This document shows positions 34,374-47,200 of a stretch of 64,000 nucleotides of DNA, piece by piece. The translations under genes were made by a program, and so were the position numbers. Every line of letters begins with the position of its first letter. Within the stretch, counting starts at the first letter, position 1. Source of the stretch: Beroe ovata (lineage: Eukaryota > Ctenophora > Nuda > Beroida > Beroidae); the NCBI GenBank assembly GCA_946803715.1, contig CAMPET010000073.1, positions 160,171 through 224,170 on the forward strand, given 5' to 3'. The notes under the pieces were generated by a model. That model saw nothing but the letters and a program-made list of their open reading frames with translations. It had not been told where the DNA came from and made no database searches.

Positions 34374-37300
34374 AGTGAAAGCTCTGTCACTCACCGGTCC
34401 ATGTTATGAGTAGAGCTATGAGTAGAGTTCTCCATCACCATGGTATCGGTCAAGCTGCACGTGGCAATGCCAATATCAGGTGACACAGCCACACGAGAGA
34501 GCTTGTAATTGGTTAAGTAGTTCTGAAAACAAACGTGTGTGGCGGTCATGACAACTTAATATGGTCCTGTTTTACATGGTTACATCAACGACAAGCTCAA
34601 GCCTAAATTACTTGCCCATAGAGAAAATGGAATCGGTAAAACAAAAACATTGTCCTTATTTTCGTGTGTGACTCACGCAAACAACAAATTCATAGATGGA
34701 AATGGCCAAGTATGAAGTTCTCTAGAATCTTGAAACTTTGAAAGGGTTAGGATGACCTAATCTCTAACCTTTCAGTGAACACGTCATATATAAACCTGCT
34801 TAATGAGTTGAACTGAAGTCTGCTTGAGGAGGGTAGGGGCTTCACTCGGATTTTCAGTCAGGGAAGGGGTGTATGTGAATGAGTTCATGTTGAGGAGACC
34901 CGGTGAGTTGCCCGCTTCCCATAGCACATTCTCCCAATCGCTATCCCACCTGACACACACATGGTATCGGTTATACCTAAGTATTGGCCGCAGCTATTTG
35001 CCTCATACCAGTCAAATATTATAGGCCACTGGTCAGTTAAATATACCTGTTTATACTCGTACAAGGGGCAGTATTATAAGCCGCAGCTATAATCGCCCAT
35101 TTTCATAAGAGTTCTCATAGGGATTAAAAAGATGTTTTATAAAAGGCACCATGTAAATAGGGTAAATAGGATAAATATCACGCTCTTTCCTAACTCTATC
35201 GAGTCAAGAGCCTACTGAGCCAGCTTTAATGGGTTAACGATACGTCTTATACAACGTAACACTTATACAGCCTGGATCAATTGGTAAAACTAAATTTAAC
35301 CCAATAGCATGACGGATATTTACCTAGCAAGGCGCCAGGAAGTTGTACCAGAGTCTGTGAACCGATGATGGACACAGACAGTCTCATTGACTGGTTTCTC
35401 ATTGATGTTGGTAGCGTACAGTCCTGAGAGAATATAAACAGGTTAGACACAGCATGTCTCGACATCGTGACAGTTACAACTCGTTACGTTCACTATCGCT
35501 ACACAAAGAGACAGTGATTACTTATCACTCTCATCACTGATAGGAGTCTCAGTAAACTAACACAAAAAACAACATTATAGATGAGAGATCATAGGCTTCA
35601 AAAAGTCACTATTTTCACCGCGGTCACCTAAACTGAGGAAGTTGTGTTTGCAGTGTGGTTGCCATAGATACAGGGGGATTGGTGCTGTTTCCGCGTGTAC
35701 AAGCGTGTAATCGGTGGGGAAATCTACTACACGCCCAATCTGGGGGGATGGGGGTTACCGGTATCGACACTCCGACCATACTATGCGTGACACACATCGG
35801 TGTATAATTGTCGATTTGAAACACGAGTAATTCCTATCAACCAATTAACCAATTAACTTATTGATGATTCCCAGTATGCTTCAGAATGTGTGTCTTCCCG
35901 TCCCACTCCCTTTATCAATTTACACTGATCATGTGTACTTACACAATCTATATATATCGGATACGTGGGCATTACAACAAACACCTACTCCCGTCATGGC
36001 GTTATGCCACTGCCCACTGCCCAGTGATCCTACCTGGCCGGATACGAGATAAGTCCCGTGGCCACTTCCTGGCTGTTGCAAGCTCGACCCAGCACTGTAC
36101 AGTGCCACATTCCTACGTACGAAGGATATTGAGAATCTAGGATGATTTGTTAATCCAAAATCACCCGCAGTAAGCAGGCTCCTTGCGNAATAAAGAACGT
36201 GCAGATGCTGCGGACAACAGCAACCAAATATTATTTGGTTTTGGAAAAAATATATATATATCGGATACGTGGGCATTACAACAATCACCTACTCCCGTCA
36301 TGGCGTCATGCCAATGCCCACTGCCCATTGATCCTACCTGGCCGGATACGAGATAAGTCCCGTGGCCACTTCCTGGCTGTTGCAAGCTAGACCCGGCGCT
36401 GTACAGTGCCACATTCCTGCGTACGAAGGATATTCAGAATCTAGGATGATGTGTAAATCCAAAATCACCCGCAGTAAGCAGGCTCCTTGCGATTCAATAT
36501 AACTGACTTTCTACAGTCCCATTAAAATCGCTTGGCGAGACTATAATCAGTATAACCCTTCTACAGTAGTTATGGGATGGGGTTTTCATCGTCTTTTTGC
36601 GTGGGATAATAGGGTTCAGCGGAGACTCCGCCTCGGACTATAACCATCCCGCTAACGAATGTATGAAATTGTAGAATCACCGTGAACTCGAAGATTCAAG
36701 CGGGATTGCAAACCTGCGCACATCAAGCGGTGGGTTTGATATTGCGATGTTTGCGTTGTCATCAAACCACACCGATTTCCCGGTGCTGAAAGTCCAGATT
36801 TTGAGGGTGTCAGATTCTTTATGTGACTGATTCTCTGGGGGGGGGGGTTATTGCAAAGTAAATTTCCCGAATTCCGAATATTAATTGGCACTAAACACTC
36901 ATGAAGGGAAAATCCAGATTTCAGCTGCACTTGACATTCAATGCATTACGTTTACTGGTTTATACTGCCGCCAGATATCTAGAGAATTCAATCTTGAGAA
37001 TTCAATCAAGACAATTCAATCTAGAGCAAAACTGCTCTCCGGTTAAGTGGTAATGGTACTGGTCAATGGTTGACCAAGAAACACTGACACACTCTCCGTT
37101 CCATTCTGTAATATATATATCCCCCTTAATGATCTACCTTGCCGGAAACACGTCAAAATAACCAAAATATATCCTCACAATGACGCAGGAAACTCCCCCT
37201 TATTAAAAACCGCACGACTTACGGACAGGTGGCATAACAAGGTATTTAGTGTTGAGGACCCAAGATGGGGATGTGTTCATTTGGAAGTGTCCACAGTCAA

Positions 37301-37601
37301 GTCCTGGGGCAGGTTGATGAAGCCCACCACCTCTCATCGCGTGAACTTCGCCCCTGAGAGATTTTGTTCGCGGTTGAATATATAATGCATCGGTGGAAGA
37401 GTAGTGGTGTCAAGTGAAGTAGTGGTGTCAAGGACATGATATCATGGGGAAACAGTGGCGTTAGGTTTTAGCGGTTTCAGCTTTCTCTTTAGTAATTAAT
37501 TGTTGTTTCAGGAGGATGTCAGAATGAACTATTAATAGCCAAGTAGCTACTGTCATAGATGGAACAATAATGACCTATCGCACGGAAGAGGGGCACAATT
37601 T

Positions 37602-37636
<35 letters not shown>

Positions 37637-39574
37637 GCTGTTTGGAGCCAATACTCGCCGTTCATTCCTTTTCGGAATGTTTTGGCATTGGGCTCCGGCT
37701 AGGTTATGGAGAACTCTCCTTTCAAGAGGGACACAATGCTTCGATTATCTGCTGTAACTCTAAATTCTGCATCTCATACGGTCATCTAATGTCTGAGCGG
37801 AATGCAGGTGCCCCCATGATGAATTATAAAGTCAGAAGTTGCCGCAGGTGAAGTCGATTCCGCGATATTTTTACTCGATAACCCGGTTTCATGAGGAAAG
37901 TTCATTCATACCTCATAAATATACTTGATGTCATGTCTCTCCATATACGTTCCTCGGTTCCTCTCACCACATATTTCTTCAAGACACACCTGAAAGTAAT
38001 TTCGAAATTTACTTGATTACCTAATTCCTGACTTTGAATTTGAAAGAATTGCACTGAAATTGCAATTCAATTAAATCTTTAATACAGTTATTCATTGCCA
38101 TTGCTTAGATTGAACGTCAAATTTTGGTAAACTTTCTGGTACAAAATATGCGGGATAGAATATACACGGGATGATTTGAATATTAGCGGAGGATCGAGTT
38201 AATGGGTTGAGTTGTCACATGACCACCCACCACCCCTGTTAAACCAAAGTTTCTATAAGACAATGTCGCATAGAAACTGTCCAAATCCAATGAAAGATGG
38301 AACTCCCTAGGGTTAGAACTTCACCAACAAGACCGACTTAATCATGTTCGGAATACCTACTTCGACTGATCGCATACTACAACTTTGAGTTACAAAACAA
38401 GGGGTCCATGATAGCCGGTTTTCTGCAACTCAAAGGTTGTGGCGTGTGATGTGTCTCATAATTGAGCCCTAGCAAGTCTCACTGAAATACAGCTTAGCTG
38501 ATATAGTCGTGTCTTATACCATATACTACTTAAAATTGCAAAAAACACTGCTGCGAATCAGTAATCGTACTCAGTGACTATAATCGGCAGCTGTATTTCT
38601 GACTTAAGTATAGTCACCTGTATCGATCGAGATCGGGATCGGTGTTATACCCGCGTACCACCACCGCCCCCAAACACCGGTAACCGTAGGGTGCTGAGAG
38701 CTGGTGTACCGATACCTCAATACCGCTAACACTGCCCCGATTATTCCAGATCTCCGTACTCGATAACGGTCTCGCAACGTCTGTCGTGCTGATAAATTAT
38801 ACCGGCGGTTATAATTGGAGGAATAGGAGCAGCTATCACTATCAGGAATATTAAACTACAGGGAGTTTAAATAGACTTAATAAGGAATGTCTGATGAATA
38901 GATCGTGTGTAAATCGTGGTATATCGGTGCAAATATACGAGCTCAACATATACACAAGGCAGGAACTATAAAACCGCGAGAGGGAGGTAGAGCAGGGGAA
39001 TAAATTGGGAAGAATGGAAGAAGTTATGTGATTTTCGTCCTAGACGCGGGTCACATACTATGGCCCAATAGGAACGCGGACATGAGGGAGTGTGTGTGTT
39101 TACCTAGTACCGGAGAGAAGGAGGGTCGCTCGCAGTGGTTCCTGCAAACCGGTAGTGACCACATCACCCAGGAGGTAGAATGCCGGGTCTGCAATGGGTT
39201 CCCAGAACGAGACAGACTCGGAGCTCGGTAACTCCCATTCGCTACTCCAGATGAGAGTGTAAGTGTCAGACTGTGTAAACTTGAGCTGAGAACTCCCTGA
39301 TCAGTGGACAGTGAGGGAAAAGTACCAAGTAACAAAGACAGGAGAATAATCACCATCTATTTTGTAATATTTCTGAGCTCATTTCTGGGAATAAATGAGA
39401 ATACAGGCCCCGGTTAGGAGGAAAAGGAAAGATTTCTGCCTCACTTAGTATATCGGCGTCTCATTCTTGTCAGAGCAATTGGGAAATCTATAATTTTACT
39501 GAGAAAAGAATATCACGTCATGTCCTCTTACCAATATGGAGGAAATAAACTGAAAGCAGTAGGAAGACGATCAT
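31789..39574 (-). CDS. Secreted Vps62-repeat protein, 13 exons
   Basis: Exons 39574-39532, 39296-39104, 38788-38618, 37989-37912, 37353-37223, 36834-36714, 36416-36338 (or its duplicate 36112-36034), 35739-35628, 35423-35324, 34949-34796, 34522-34395, 32940-32745 and 32007-31789 give 574 aa, all phase-consistent. A signal peptide (MIVFLLLSVYFLHIGSS) opens it. The next 280 residues hold repeats like the Vps62 domain: IWSSEWE...FWEPIADPAFYLLGDV, then EIWNNRGS...APYGYRCLGAVVV...DRYRCVLKKYV, then LYLWQPHCKHNFLSLGGLYAT. The C-terminal 270 residues are rich in Ser/Thr/Val strands and are unassigned. They include a Gly-rich loop (AAGGGAGGYHDY). Vps62 domains occur as membrane- or sugar-associated modules in other proteins; function here is unknown. 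Confidence 0.68.
32303..32386 (+). repeat. Degenerate copy of the CGCG-rich dispersed repeat
   Basis: It begins TGTTCCCACGTTGGGTGACC and ends GCACGCAACGTGTGCAT, matching the 23.9-kb copy with loss of the central CG-rich tract. It lies in an intron of the Vps62-like gene. Confidence 0.75.
34056..34372. repeat. CA-rich repeats around a duplicated exon end
   Basis: CACACG-type repeats (34056-34250) and a pure CA run (about 34314-34370) flank a short copy (about 34256-34315) of the donor end of the Vps62-gene exon 34522-34395. The shared segment is CTCTGTCACTCACCGGTCCA. The true exon copy is the one continuous with the frame. Confidence 0.85.
35940..36490. repeat. Direct duplication of about 240 bp around one Vps62-gene exon
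   Basis: Copy 1 (about 35945-36187) and copy 2 (about 36255-36491) both contain the 79-nt exon. A single N at 36188 lies exactly at the end of copy 1. Only one copy fits the phase between the flanking exons, so this is most likely an unmerged contig overlap. Confidence 0.85.
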
Positions 39575-39599
39575 CCTCTAGCGGTGTATCATTATTCTG

Positions 39600-40470
39600 C
39601 ACCTGTTCTGAGACTTGGAGAAAAGTGGTTATGACAAGGAGATGATATGAGGCGAAAATACCGTTCTTTCGAGATGAAGCTCATTTTCCAAAATTCTAAA
39701 TATGAGAATAAACAAATACGTCGAATGTCAAAATAAGGAGTGTCTGATTGGCAAGGTAACATAATAACGGCAAAGTTTTTATCAGTCACCACCCAATTCT
39801 TTCGAATATAATAATACCGACGCACATGACGGTTACCGATTTAATAATCAAAAAAAGGTTGGGTCGGGAGGGTGTGTTAAAGTGCATTAACTACACGGGT
39901 CATATTGCGTCATCAATCGGATTATTCATAAATTATCATTCCGTAAGAATAATAACGTCCCCTCCCCTCGTTATTATAGATTTAGTATCGGGTAACATTT
40001 GACGTGATAATCAAAGAGGGGCGCAGGCATGCAATCCTGCACCATGAAACATATGCATTAGATATCACGATTTTTACAGCAGCTGTTACTAGTGAATTGC
40101 ACTGCAGAACGAACCAAGGCATCTCTGGACTGGTGACGAAATGACACACCTGAGCTTACATTAAGTCATCCGACACCAGATACAAGAAAGAGATATACCC
40201 ACAGTTTACCAATGGGAGTGTACATTCATGTACCAGTTTTACCAGTAACAGACATACACCCCGGAAATAACTGTTACATTTTCCTTCTGCGGGTCTCAAA
40301 TTTCATCAATCTCCATCGGAGCTGTCAAGAGCAGCACGCGCTGCGCGTACAGTAAGAAGAAAAAGATGTGATTACCCCGGTTTATGTCAAATATAAAATT
40401 CCAACACAATCGCATACCAATGAGAAAATTCACACCATACACGGTTGTCACTAGTCAGCCCCCTTTTCCA
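39600..40470. other. Intergenic, nothing recognised
   Basis: Upstream of the secreted-protein gene and downstream of nardilysin. I see no gene, and no repeat of note. Confidence 0.45.
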
Positions 40471-40471
40471 G

Positions 40472-40710
40472 TCACCGATTATAATTGGTAACATCAACTG
40501 TTACCACCTGGGTTACCATTCTTAGTACCGGCAGGAGGGTGCACTGTTTCTGGAATGTCTCAGAGTCCGATATCTCGATCATGTCCTCCTTTTGGCTCAC
40601 TAGTTCCTCCTGGAGAATGGGAGGAGGAGAGGTGATTTGTCTGACGTCTGTGTAGCTGGTTAGCGCATACAATGTTTTATTCTTGAATTTTCTGCCATTA
40701 AAAAACTTTC
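40472..40710 (-). CDS. Possible alternative C-terminal exon of nardilysin
   Basis: An open stretch from a TTCACAG acceptor to a stop codes for 78 residues, including SDSETFQKQCTLLPVLRMV. It enters in phase 1. An internal donor in the last nardilysin exon (GTGACAG followed by GTAACC at 41428) also leaves phase 1, so the two can be joined in frame. The tail resembles the way M16 peptidases end (Phe, then Leu-Pro, then a hydrophobic strand). It could equally be a relic exon or chance ORF. Confidence 0.35.
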
Positions 40711-41032
40711 CTGTGAAGCTCCGCTGCGTAGTAAATGATGTCCAGAAACTTCGTATAACTTTATTTTATATGCCATTAGTAGTTTGACGGGAGAGTTTTA
40801 CATCCCCAATCAAGCAGTAACTAGGTGGGTTAGACAGACGTGACGCATTTCATCAAGGAGCAGATCAAGTGTAAATCTGTACAAGCGTAACCACATTAAA
40901 CTCAATAACCTAAATGAGACCTCAAAACCCTAATGAAAGTTTCCATGTGCTGGAAATTATTGAGAATGATATCGCAGTATCTATTCAAGAGATAGTCACT
41001 GAATAACAGGGATTCTGGTTATAGAAGAGCCC

Positions 41033-41107
41033 GTATTTCCTTGCCGGATGTTATCGCGCGCGCGCGCAAGAAACAGTCAGGACTGATAACATCCGGCAAG
41101 TATTTCC
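41033..41107. mobile_element. 59-bp hAT-like miniature element with 8-bp target duplication
   Basis: The element at 41041-41099 starts TTGCCGGATGTTATC and ends GATAACATCCGGCAA, a 15-bp perfect inverted repeat. The core is (CG)n followed by CAAGAAACAGT. The direct repeat GTATTTCC at 41033-41040 and 41100-41107 is an exact 8-bp target-site duplication. It belongs to the same family as 24078-24150. Confidence 0.88.
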
Positions 41108-41237
41108 TAGAATCCGCGGGGGCTAAATTGCTGAAAGAATTAAATCTTCCCTTCTTTCAAAACTTACGGTGCATGCTCAATTACAAAAGTGAGCGGTGCA
41201 TGCTCAATTACAAAAGTGAACGACGGTGCATACTTAA

Positions 41238-44200
41238 TTACAAAAGTGAACGACGATCGTAACGATGGCACGCTATCCCAGTTAGAGAACGAACCTTGCT
41301 CAAGGGTAGCATATCGGGAAAATATGGTTCCAGACTTGCATCACTAGGTTCACTCTCCACTCCGTTATAATGCGGAGGAGAAGGAGCTTCCTCATCAACT
41401 GAACTGGATGCCGTGCCGTGTGGGTTACCTGTCACCTGGAAAATGCCTGGCATAAATTACTGCCCATACTTAAGTTGTTCTGACTGAAATCCACAAACTA
41501 TAACGCATCATGGTGTATCAAATCAACACCAGTAATGATTCAATTGAGGATCAAATTGTCTATCAATAACATAAGGATTCCCTGCCGATAAGGCATCTCA
41601 AATCCTACAGCTGTACCGAAGCTATTATTCACCTGAATGCTAACTTTCCTCACATCTCCGAGGAAAAGATTCTGATAGAACTCCAGTACTTCTTTTTTCG
41701 TTAATTTTCGCATGATCTCTGCCATCCTTTGATCTCGATCGAAAATATACTCCTAAAATCCGTGTGTTAACACAAACTCGGATATGACAATTTAGAGATG
41801 GGACAATTTAGATGAGAGACAATTGAGGGATGGGATATTTCCCTCCGAGCCGAACTAAAAACCACGGAAAGAATCAGCACGTACTTGTGTAACGATTTCC
41901 ATCCATACTTGATCCATATCCTCATCGATGGTGTGATTGGGAAGAACCTTCGCTCGGACAAACTGCTCAATTCTCTCCTCAAAACATTGCTCCTCCATGT
42001 CAACTGAGTTACAATATCATCGGGGATAAAACAGTATTCATCAGACTAAAGTTAAATCATCAGATTGTTTTAATCCGTCTGTTTTAATATCTGTCTTTAC
42101 TACCTAAATAATCTTGGAACCATTCCAGAAAGCATTCAATGTAGACGTTGATCTCGTTTGTTGTGTGTTTGCTAGCTTGTGTGAGAACTGTGATCGAGAA
42201 GCCGGTGACTCCGTTACTCTCATGGTTATCCACTGTTATGCTGTACCTGCAGGAGAGAGAGGGGGATTGATCAAAAATTTTGCCGAAAATTATTATAACC
42301 GGTTTACAAAATTTGTGATTTATGAATTATCCCATTTCCAGCAAAAATACTTTTGAGACGACGCAAAAGAATTTTAGATACTAAAATCGAGGGATTCAGC
42401 GTTGAATTACGGTCACGCACAGTCTTCAGTCACACATGTATATAATAATTTTAGAGCATCACATTGACAAATGAAAGCATCGCAAGCAGGGATGGATACG
42501 GTTGTGCAAAAATTGCTGACAAAATAGACGAGTGACTTTTTGCAATGCGCGTTACGCAAACGCGGTTAGAATGCAATCTAGTGAGACATATAACTTACCC
42601 TAATTGGAGACGTGTTCGGAGCTGATTGAACGCGGGCTCTTCAATAAGACCCTGTAATTTGCAGATATGTGAGTTAATTTCATTGTATCAGTAGGAACAT
42701 TCAGCAGATTTCATGAATAACGGATAGTCCAAACTCGAATCAATTAACCTCGATCACACCAAGAATGACAGTGTCTCTAAAGTTGACAGCATCGTGTTGA
42801 TAGTAGTTGACAACAACACTGTTAACGTCGTCAGGATTAATGTTGTTTCTCGACATGAGGAATCTACCATGCGGAAACTGAGGGTGTGATTAATTAATGG
42901 GTAATTAGGATGATCAGAGAGGATTCTTCAGCAATGGATGTTCATTTTCAGATAATGGAGCGGCCACCATTATGATCATGGAGAGCCTGATACCAGAAAT
43001 TGAAAATACCAAATTACTTTGAATATTTCTCAAGAAAGGAAATTGATTTGGGACACTTTTGTCACGAATATTATTAATCCCACTTGAGAAAAAAGCTGTA
43101 CTGCAGTAGCACTGACAGATTGCAGATTGAAATTCTTCCCACTTTCATAATACATGTACATATTATACAGTGCAATATCATTTGTTTTAGGCTGAGTTTA
43201 CGATTATTTCTATCCTTCAAATTCCTGATATTGTCAAAAAAATTGCAAAACGTAGCCGCCTAAAATAGACCTCACACACGGCTTACACGCACACACACAC
43301 AAACACAAACACACGAACACACACACACACACACATATGTAGCAGGCTACCACGCACTTTATTATACAGGGAATTCGTGGGTATTAGCTGGAAGAGTGAC
43401 GGGAAAAACTCCCCGGCATCTGTGACAGGAAGAGCCTGACAGCTACAAAGACTTTAGACCGATTACCTATTAATTCCCAATTCCCATCGTCCTTCAAATC
43501 CATTTGTAATTGCCTACCACTCGGCTTCATGTCCTCTCACCATGATGGACTGTTGATGGTGCGATAGTCAATGACGCTTTTATAGCAGTTGCTGTAACCT
43601 GATTTCGAATTTAGGGCTTCTTTTGAGGAGCAACTATTTACTATACGTCATACGGTTGAATGTTTTTACTCAATGTAAGTAGCTACACACAACAGCAGAA
43701 AAAAGTGCCCAGCCAATTCTATTCTAGTCCGTCTGGAGCGTTGTTTACAGAAATTTGTCCGAGGAATAGATGTCGATACCTACTCCAAAAACTGGTCATT
43801 CTCACTGCGATTTCGATTGCTAAAAACAACCAATCCATCGCTATTATACGAGAGTATATTTTCACAAAGTAAATCCCCCCCTCTCTCTCACCATGTAATC
43901 CATTAGCATGCATGTACCAGTGGGGTATTACAGACAATGATGAGACATTTCCTTTAGTAAAGGAACCACTTTATGTTATAGATTCTTTAATATAATGCTA
44001 TTGGAGTATTGGTATGATAGGTAATGGTTTACCGAAGCTTTGTCTTATTTTTTCTGAGCCACGCATTATTGATAGAGTGAGTCAGATTAAAAATGCTTTT
44101 ATCAACGAATTCCCAATGGTAGTGGATCATTTGATAGAGTTTACTCGCTATATTTAGAATACCATAAATCAAGCACCACGGCTCATATTATTGCTATATT

Positions 44201-47200
44201 CGTCCCGCGTACTTATTCCTGTAGGTAGTGTGGATTAGTGATTGATTGGTAATCTGCCTCAAGTTATACCCAAATTAGGATAAGTACCATCCCGTACCCT
44301 AATTCCCACTAATGATTGAGCCCGGCCTTACCGGACCCACTGTTTATTATCAGTTGCTCTAAAATTATCAATAAGGTCACTAGCAGTGATAATTCATTAC
44401 ATTGTTATATCCTTGCTTATCCTTGACCTTGGGACATCTGCCGTTAAGATCGTTAGGACTACTATTTGTGTCAATATGTCTGTTACCATACTGTGTGGTT
44501 ACTCTATGTGTTACCATGTGTCGTTACTACCTGTGTTACCATGTGTCGTTACTACCTGTGTTACCATGTGTCGTTACTACCTGTGTTACCATGTGTCGTT
44601 ACCGCTAACACAGACCACGTGGCACGTGTTACCACACAACACGTGTTACCATGTGGCACGTGTTACCACACAACACGTGTTACCACACACCACGTGTTAA
44701 CACACACCACGTGTTAACACACATCACGTGTAACCACACAACACATCATAGCAAGGTGAAGGGGTAGTCGTCATATATGGTAATCAGAGTGCTGCAGTAT
44801 TACCAGTTTATAGATTGCACAACACTCCCTCTCATTTCACGAGCCCATGTAACAGTGTAACACGTTAGGTATTCTCATACGACAGAAAATGCGCCATCTG
44901 GCGTGGAAAACACAGCTGACTGATTTTGTTAACATATTCCGTGGTGATGATCTGAAATTGATAGGTAGTTTTTTTTGTGCGTTGGCATTGGTTTTGAATG
45001 CTTTTATAGATCACTTCGGCGACTTTCTAACTGTATGATATTCGATGAAACTTGCTAAACCGGTTTTATGGCTAGTACAACATCATGAAATCATATCTCA
45101 TTAATTATATATATCTTCTTCTGCTCTTTGCGTCAATCAAATAGCTGTGGTCATGGACGAAAGCTTAATAACCCTCTCACACTTTGCAAACGCTGCACTC
45201 GAATAATCACATTCTGCAAAGTTGACATACCCGCATACATTTGCACATGTTTAAATACCTAAGAGTCTCACTTTTTATATAATTCGCAGGTTAGATTCTT
45301 CCTCGGACTAGAAAATCTATATCCAGTATTTCGCTATGTTTGCAGCATAATACCCATACACTTTTATACAATCAAATTTGAGCCTGACGATGTCGTTGAA
45401 CGACGAAATAATTCGCAATTAAAAAGACGTATTTCATTTCTAAACAGAGTCAAGAGAGAATTAACCAGCTTTCTCTCATCGTAACTATAATGCGACTCTT
45501 ATTCAATCGTACGATTCATGAATATGTAACCCAAACACCTCTATAGATAGGACTTTGGATTAGTGCGAATTGCGATAACTATGACTATAGTTATGACTAT
45601 AGTTATGACTATTATGACTATTATAACTATAATAACTATTAGTTATAATAGGTATGATCAGTGATCACCCCCGTTTCACAAACCTTGTACACGCGAGGTT
45701 GCGGGAACTCCGACTCTGGGAGCACGTTGTCGTCGCGGAGTAATCGTATTTTCCTCGTGAAGTACGTGACAAACTTCCTCAGCTCGTCCGGAGTGATATT
45801 GCCCCCTCCCAAACACTCCGCAAAGAACGGCCCGGTATTCCTCGCCTTGTGGTGCTACAGGTTGCTGTGTTTAGTGGCGCTCTGTGACAAGAGACCGGTC
45901 TGTCACACGCGCGAAGAACGGACCGGTATCCCTCGCCTTGTGGTGCTACAGGTTGTTGTGTTTAGTGGCGCTCTGTGACAAGAGACCGGTCTGTCATACG
46001 CGTGAATTAGATAGAGGAGGGACGTATTTGTCTAATTGTATTTGTCGTATTTGTCCACTTTTTTAGTAATTGATAACAGATATTATATTGATATATGACG
46101 TCATAAATATTGAAATCATATAATCTAGTTGGAAGGGGGTTGGAAGTTCTGTGTTCGATAAACGGCCCAGCAAACGCCGATATATCATTGGTTGTTGTTT
46201 CATAATTTGTCGTTTGGGATCGCATCTTAAGTTCCTATTCAATTTTGTGTTGACAAATCATAGAGCTAATGATTGTCTAACTTCATGGAACAAATGATTG
46301 TTATATTACCTTGATATCTGACTCTGATATAGCTGACAACGCTTCCGCTACGGCGTCACTAGTGTAGAAGTCACGGTAGATCAGTCCTTTCCTTAGCTCG
46401 CTTGCGTAGCTCAGTGGTTTCATGTTAGCCATTCGTAGACTTTTCACTGTGTTGTCCTACAGTATTGTTATCGTTAGTCGGCTGTCTCTAAGAAGCCCGA
46501 CAGAGATAGTGGACGTCCACTATCACTCTTTCAGTCGGAGTTAATTAGAAGGAACTATTCAATGATAACTTTTCGTAGAAAACAAGAATAGGTGGTGGTG
46601 CTGTCTACTGTATTGGCGTTTCAACTTTCATCACACAATGAATCATTACCGAATCGTAGCTAATGATATCGCATCAATCGAATATCACGCGTTACCTTCA
46701 CTGCGGTAAAGTTAAAGACGTTGTCGACGCCATCAAATATCTCATAGATAAACTTCCGGAAGAATTTGAGCATTTTATCGTTGTATCCGTTGAATTTGAA
46801 GTGCCATCCGTCTTTCTGTATGTCCACTTCCGCTCTGTAATAAGTAAATTGAATAGCGTTTGATGAGTAATAAAGTGTAATTAGTTGTAATAAGGTGTAA
46901 TGAAGTGTAATAAAGCGTTTACTGTTTACTGTATAGTATACAGTGTATACCCTGTTGGATGAACCATCGGTGCCGTTTTTGACCGCATGATTATATAGGC
47001 ATTCAGACTGTACAAATAGTTTGTATTTTACAGTGATATACCAGTATAGAGTTCAATAAAGAGGACGGGAGAGAGAGAGTTAGAAAGGGGGAGGAAGGAA
47101 AACTGATTTGGAGTTATCATTTGCGCATTTGCACCTACATGTTAATATTCGTCAGTCCTAAACACGTGACACTTGGTTACCAAAATAAGGGATAATGAAG

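Noticed and set aside
36034-36112. Mutually exclusive exon pair in the Vps62-like gene
   Set aside because: The copy boundary coincides with a single-N join, so assembly overlap is the simpler explanation.
37570-37851. Frame starting with a poly-Cys run
   Set aside because: The Cys run is a (TTG)n microsatellite; no domain follows.
44386-44717. Cys/Val-rich and Thr/His-rich frames
   Set aside because: Encoded entirely by the 25-bp and CACGTGTTAC arrays inside a nardilysin intron.
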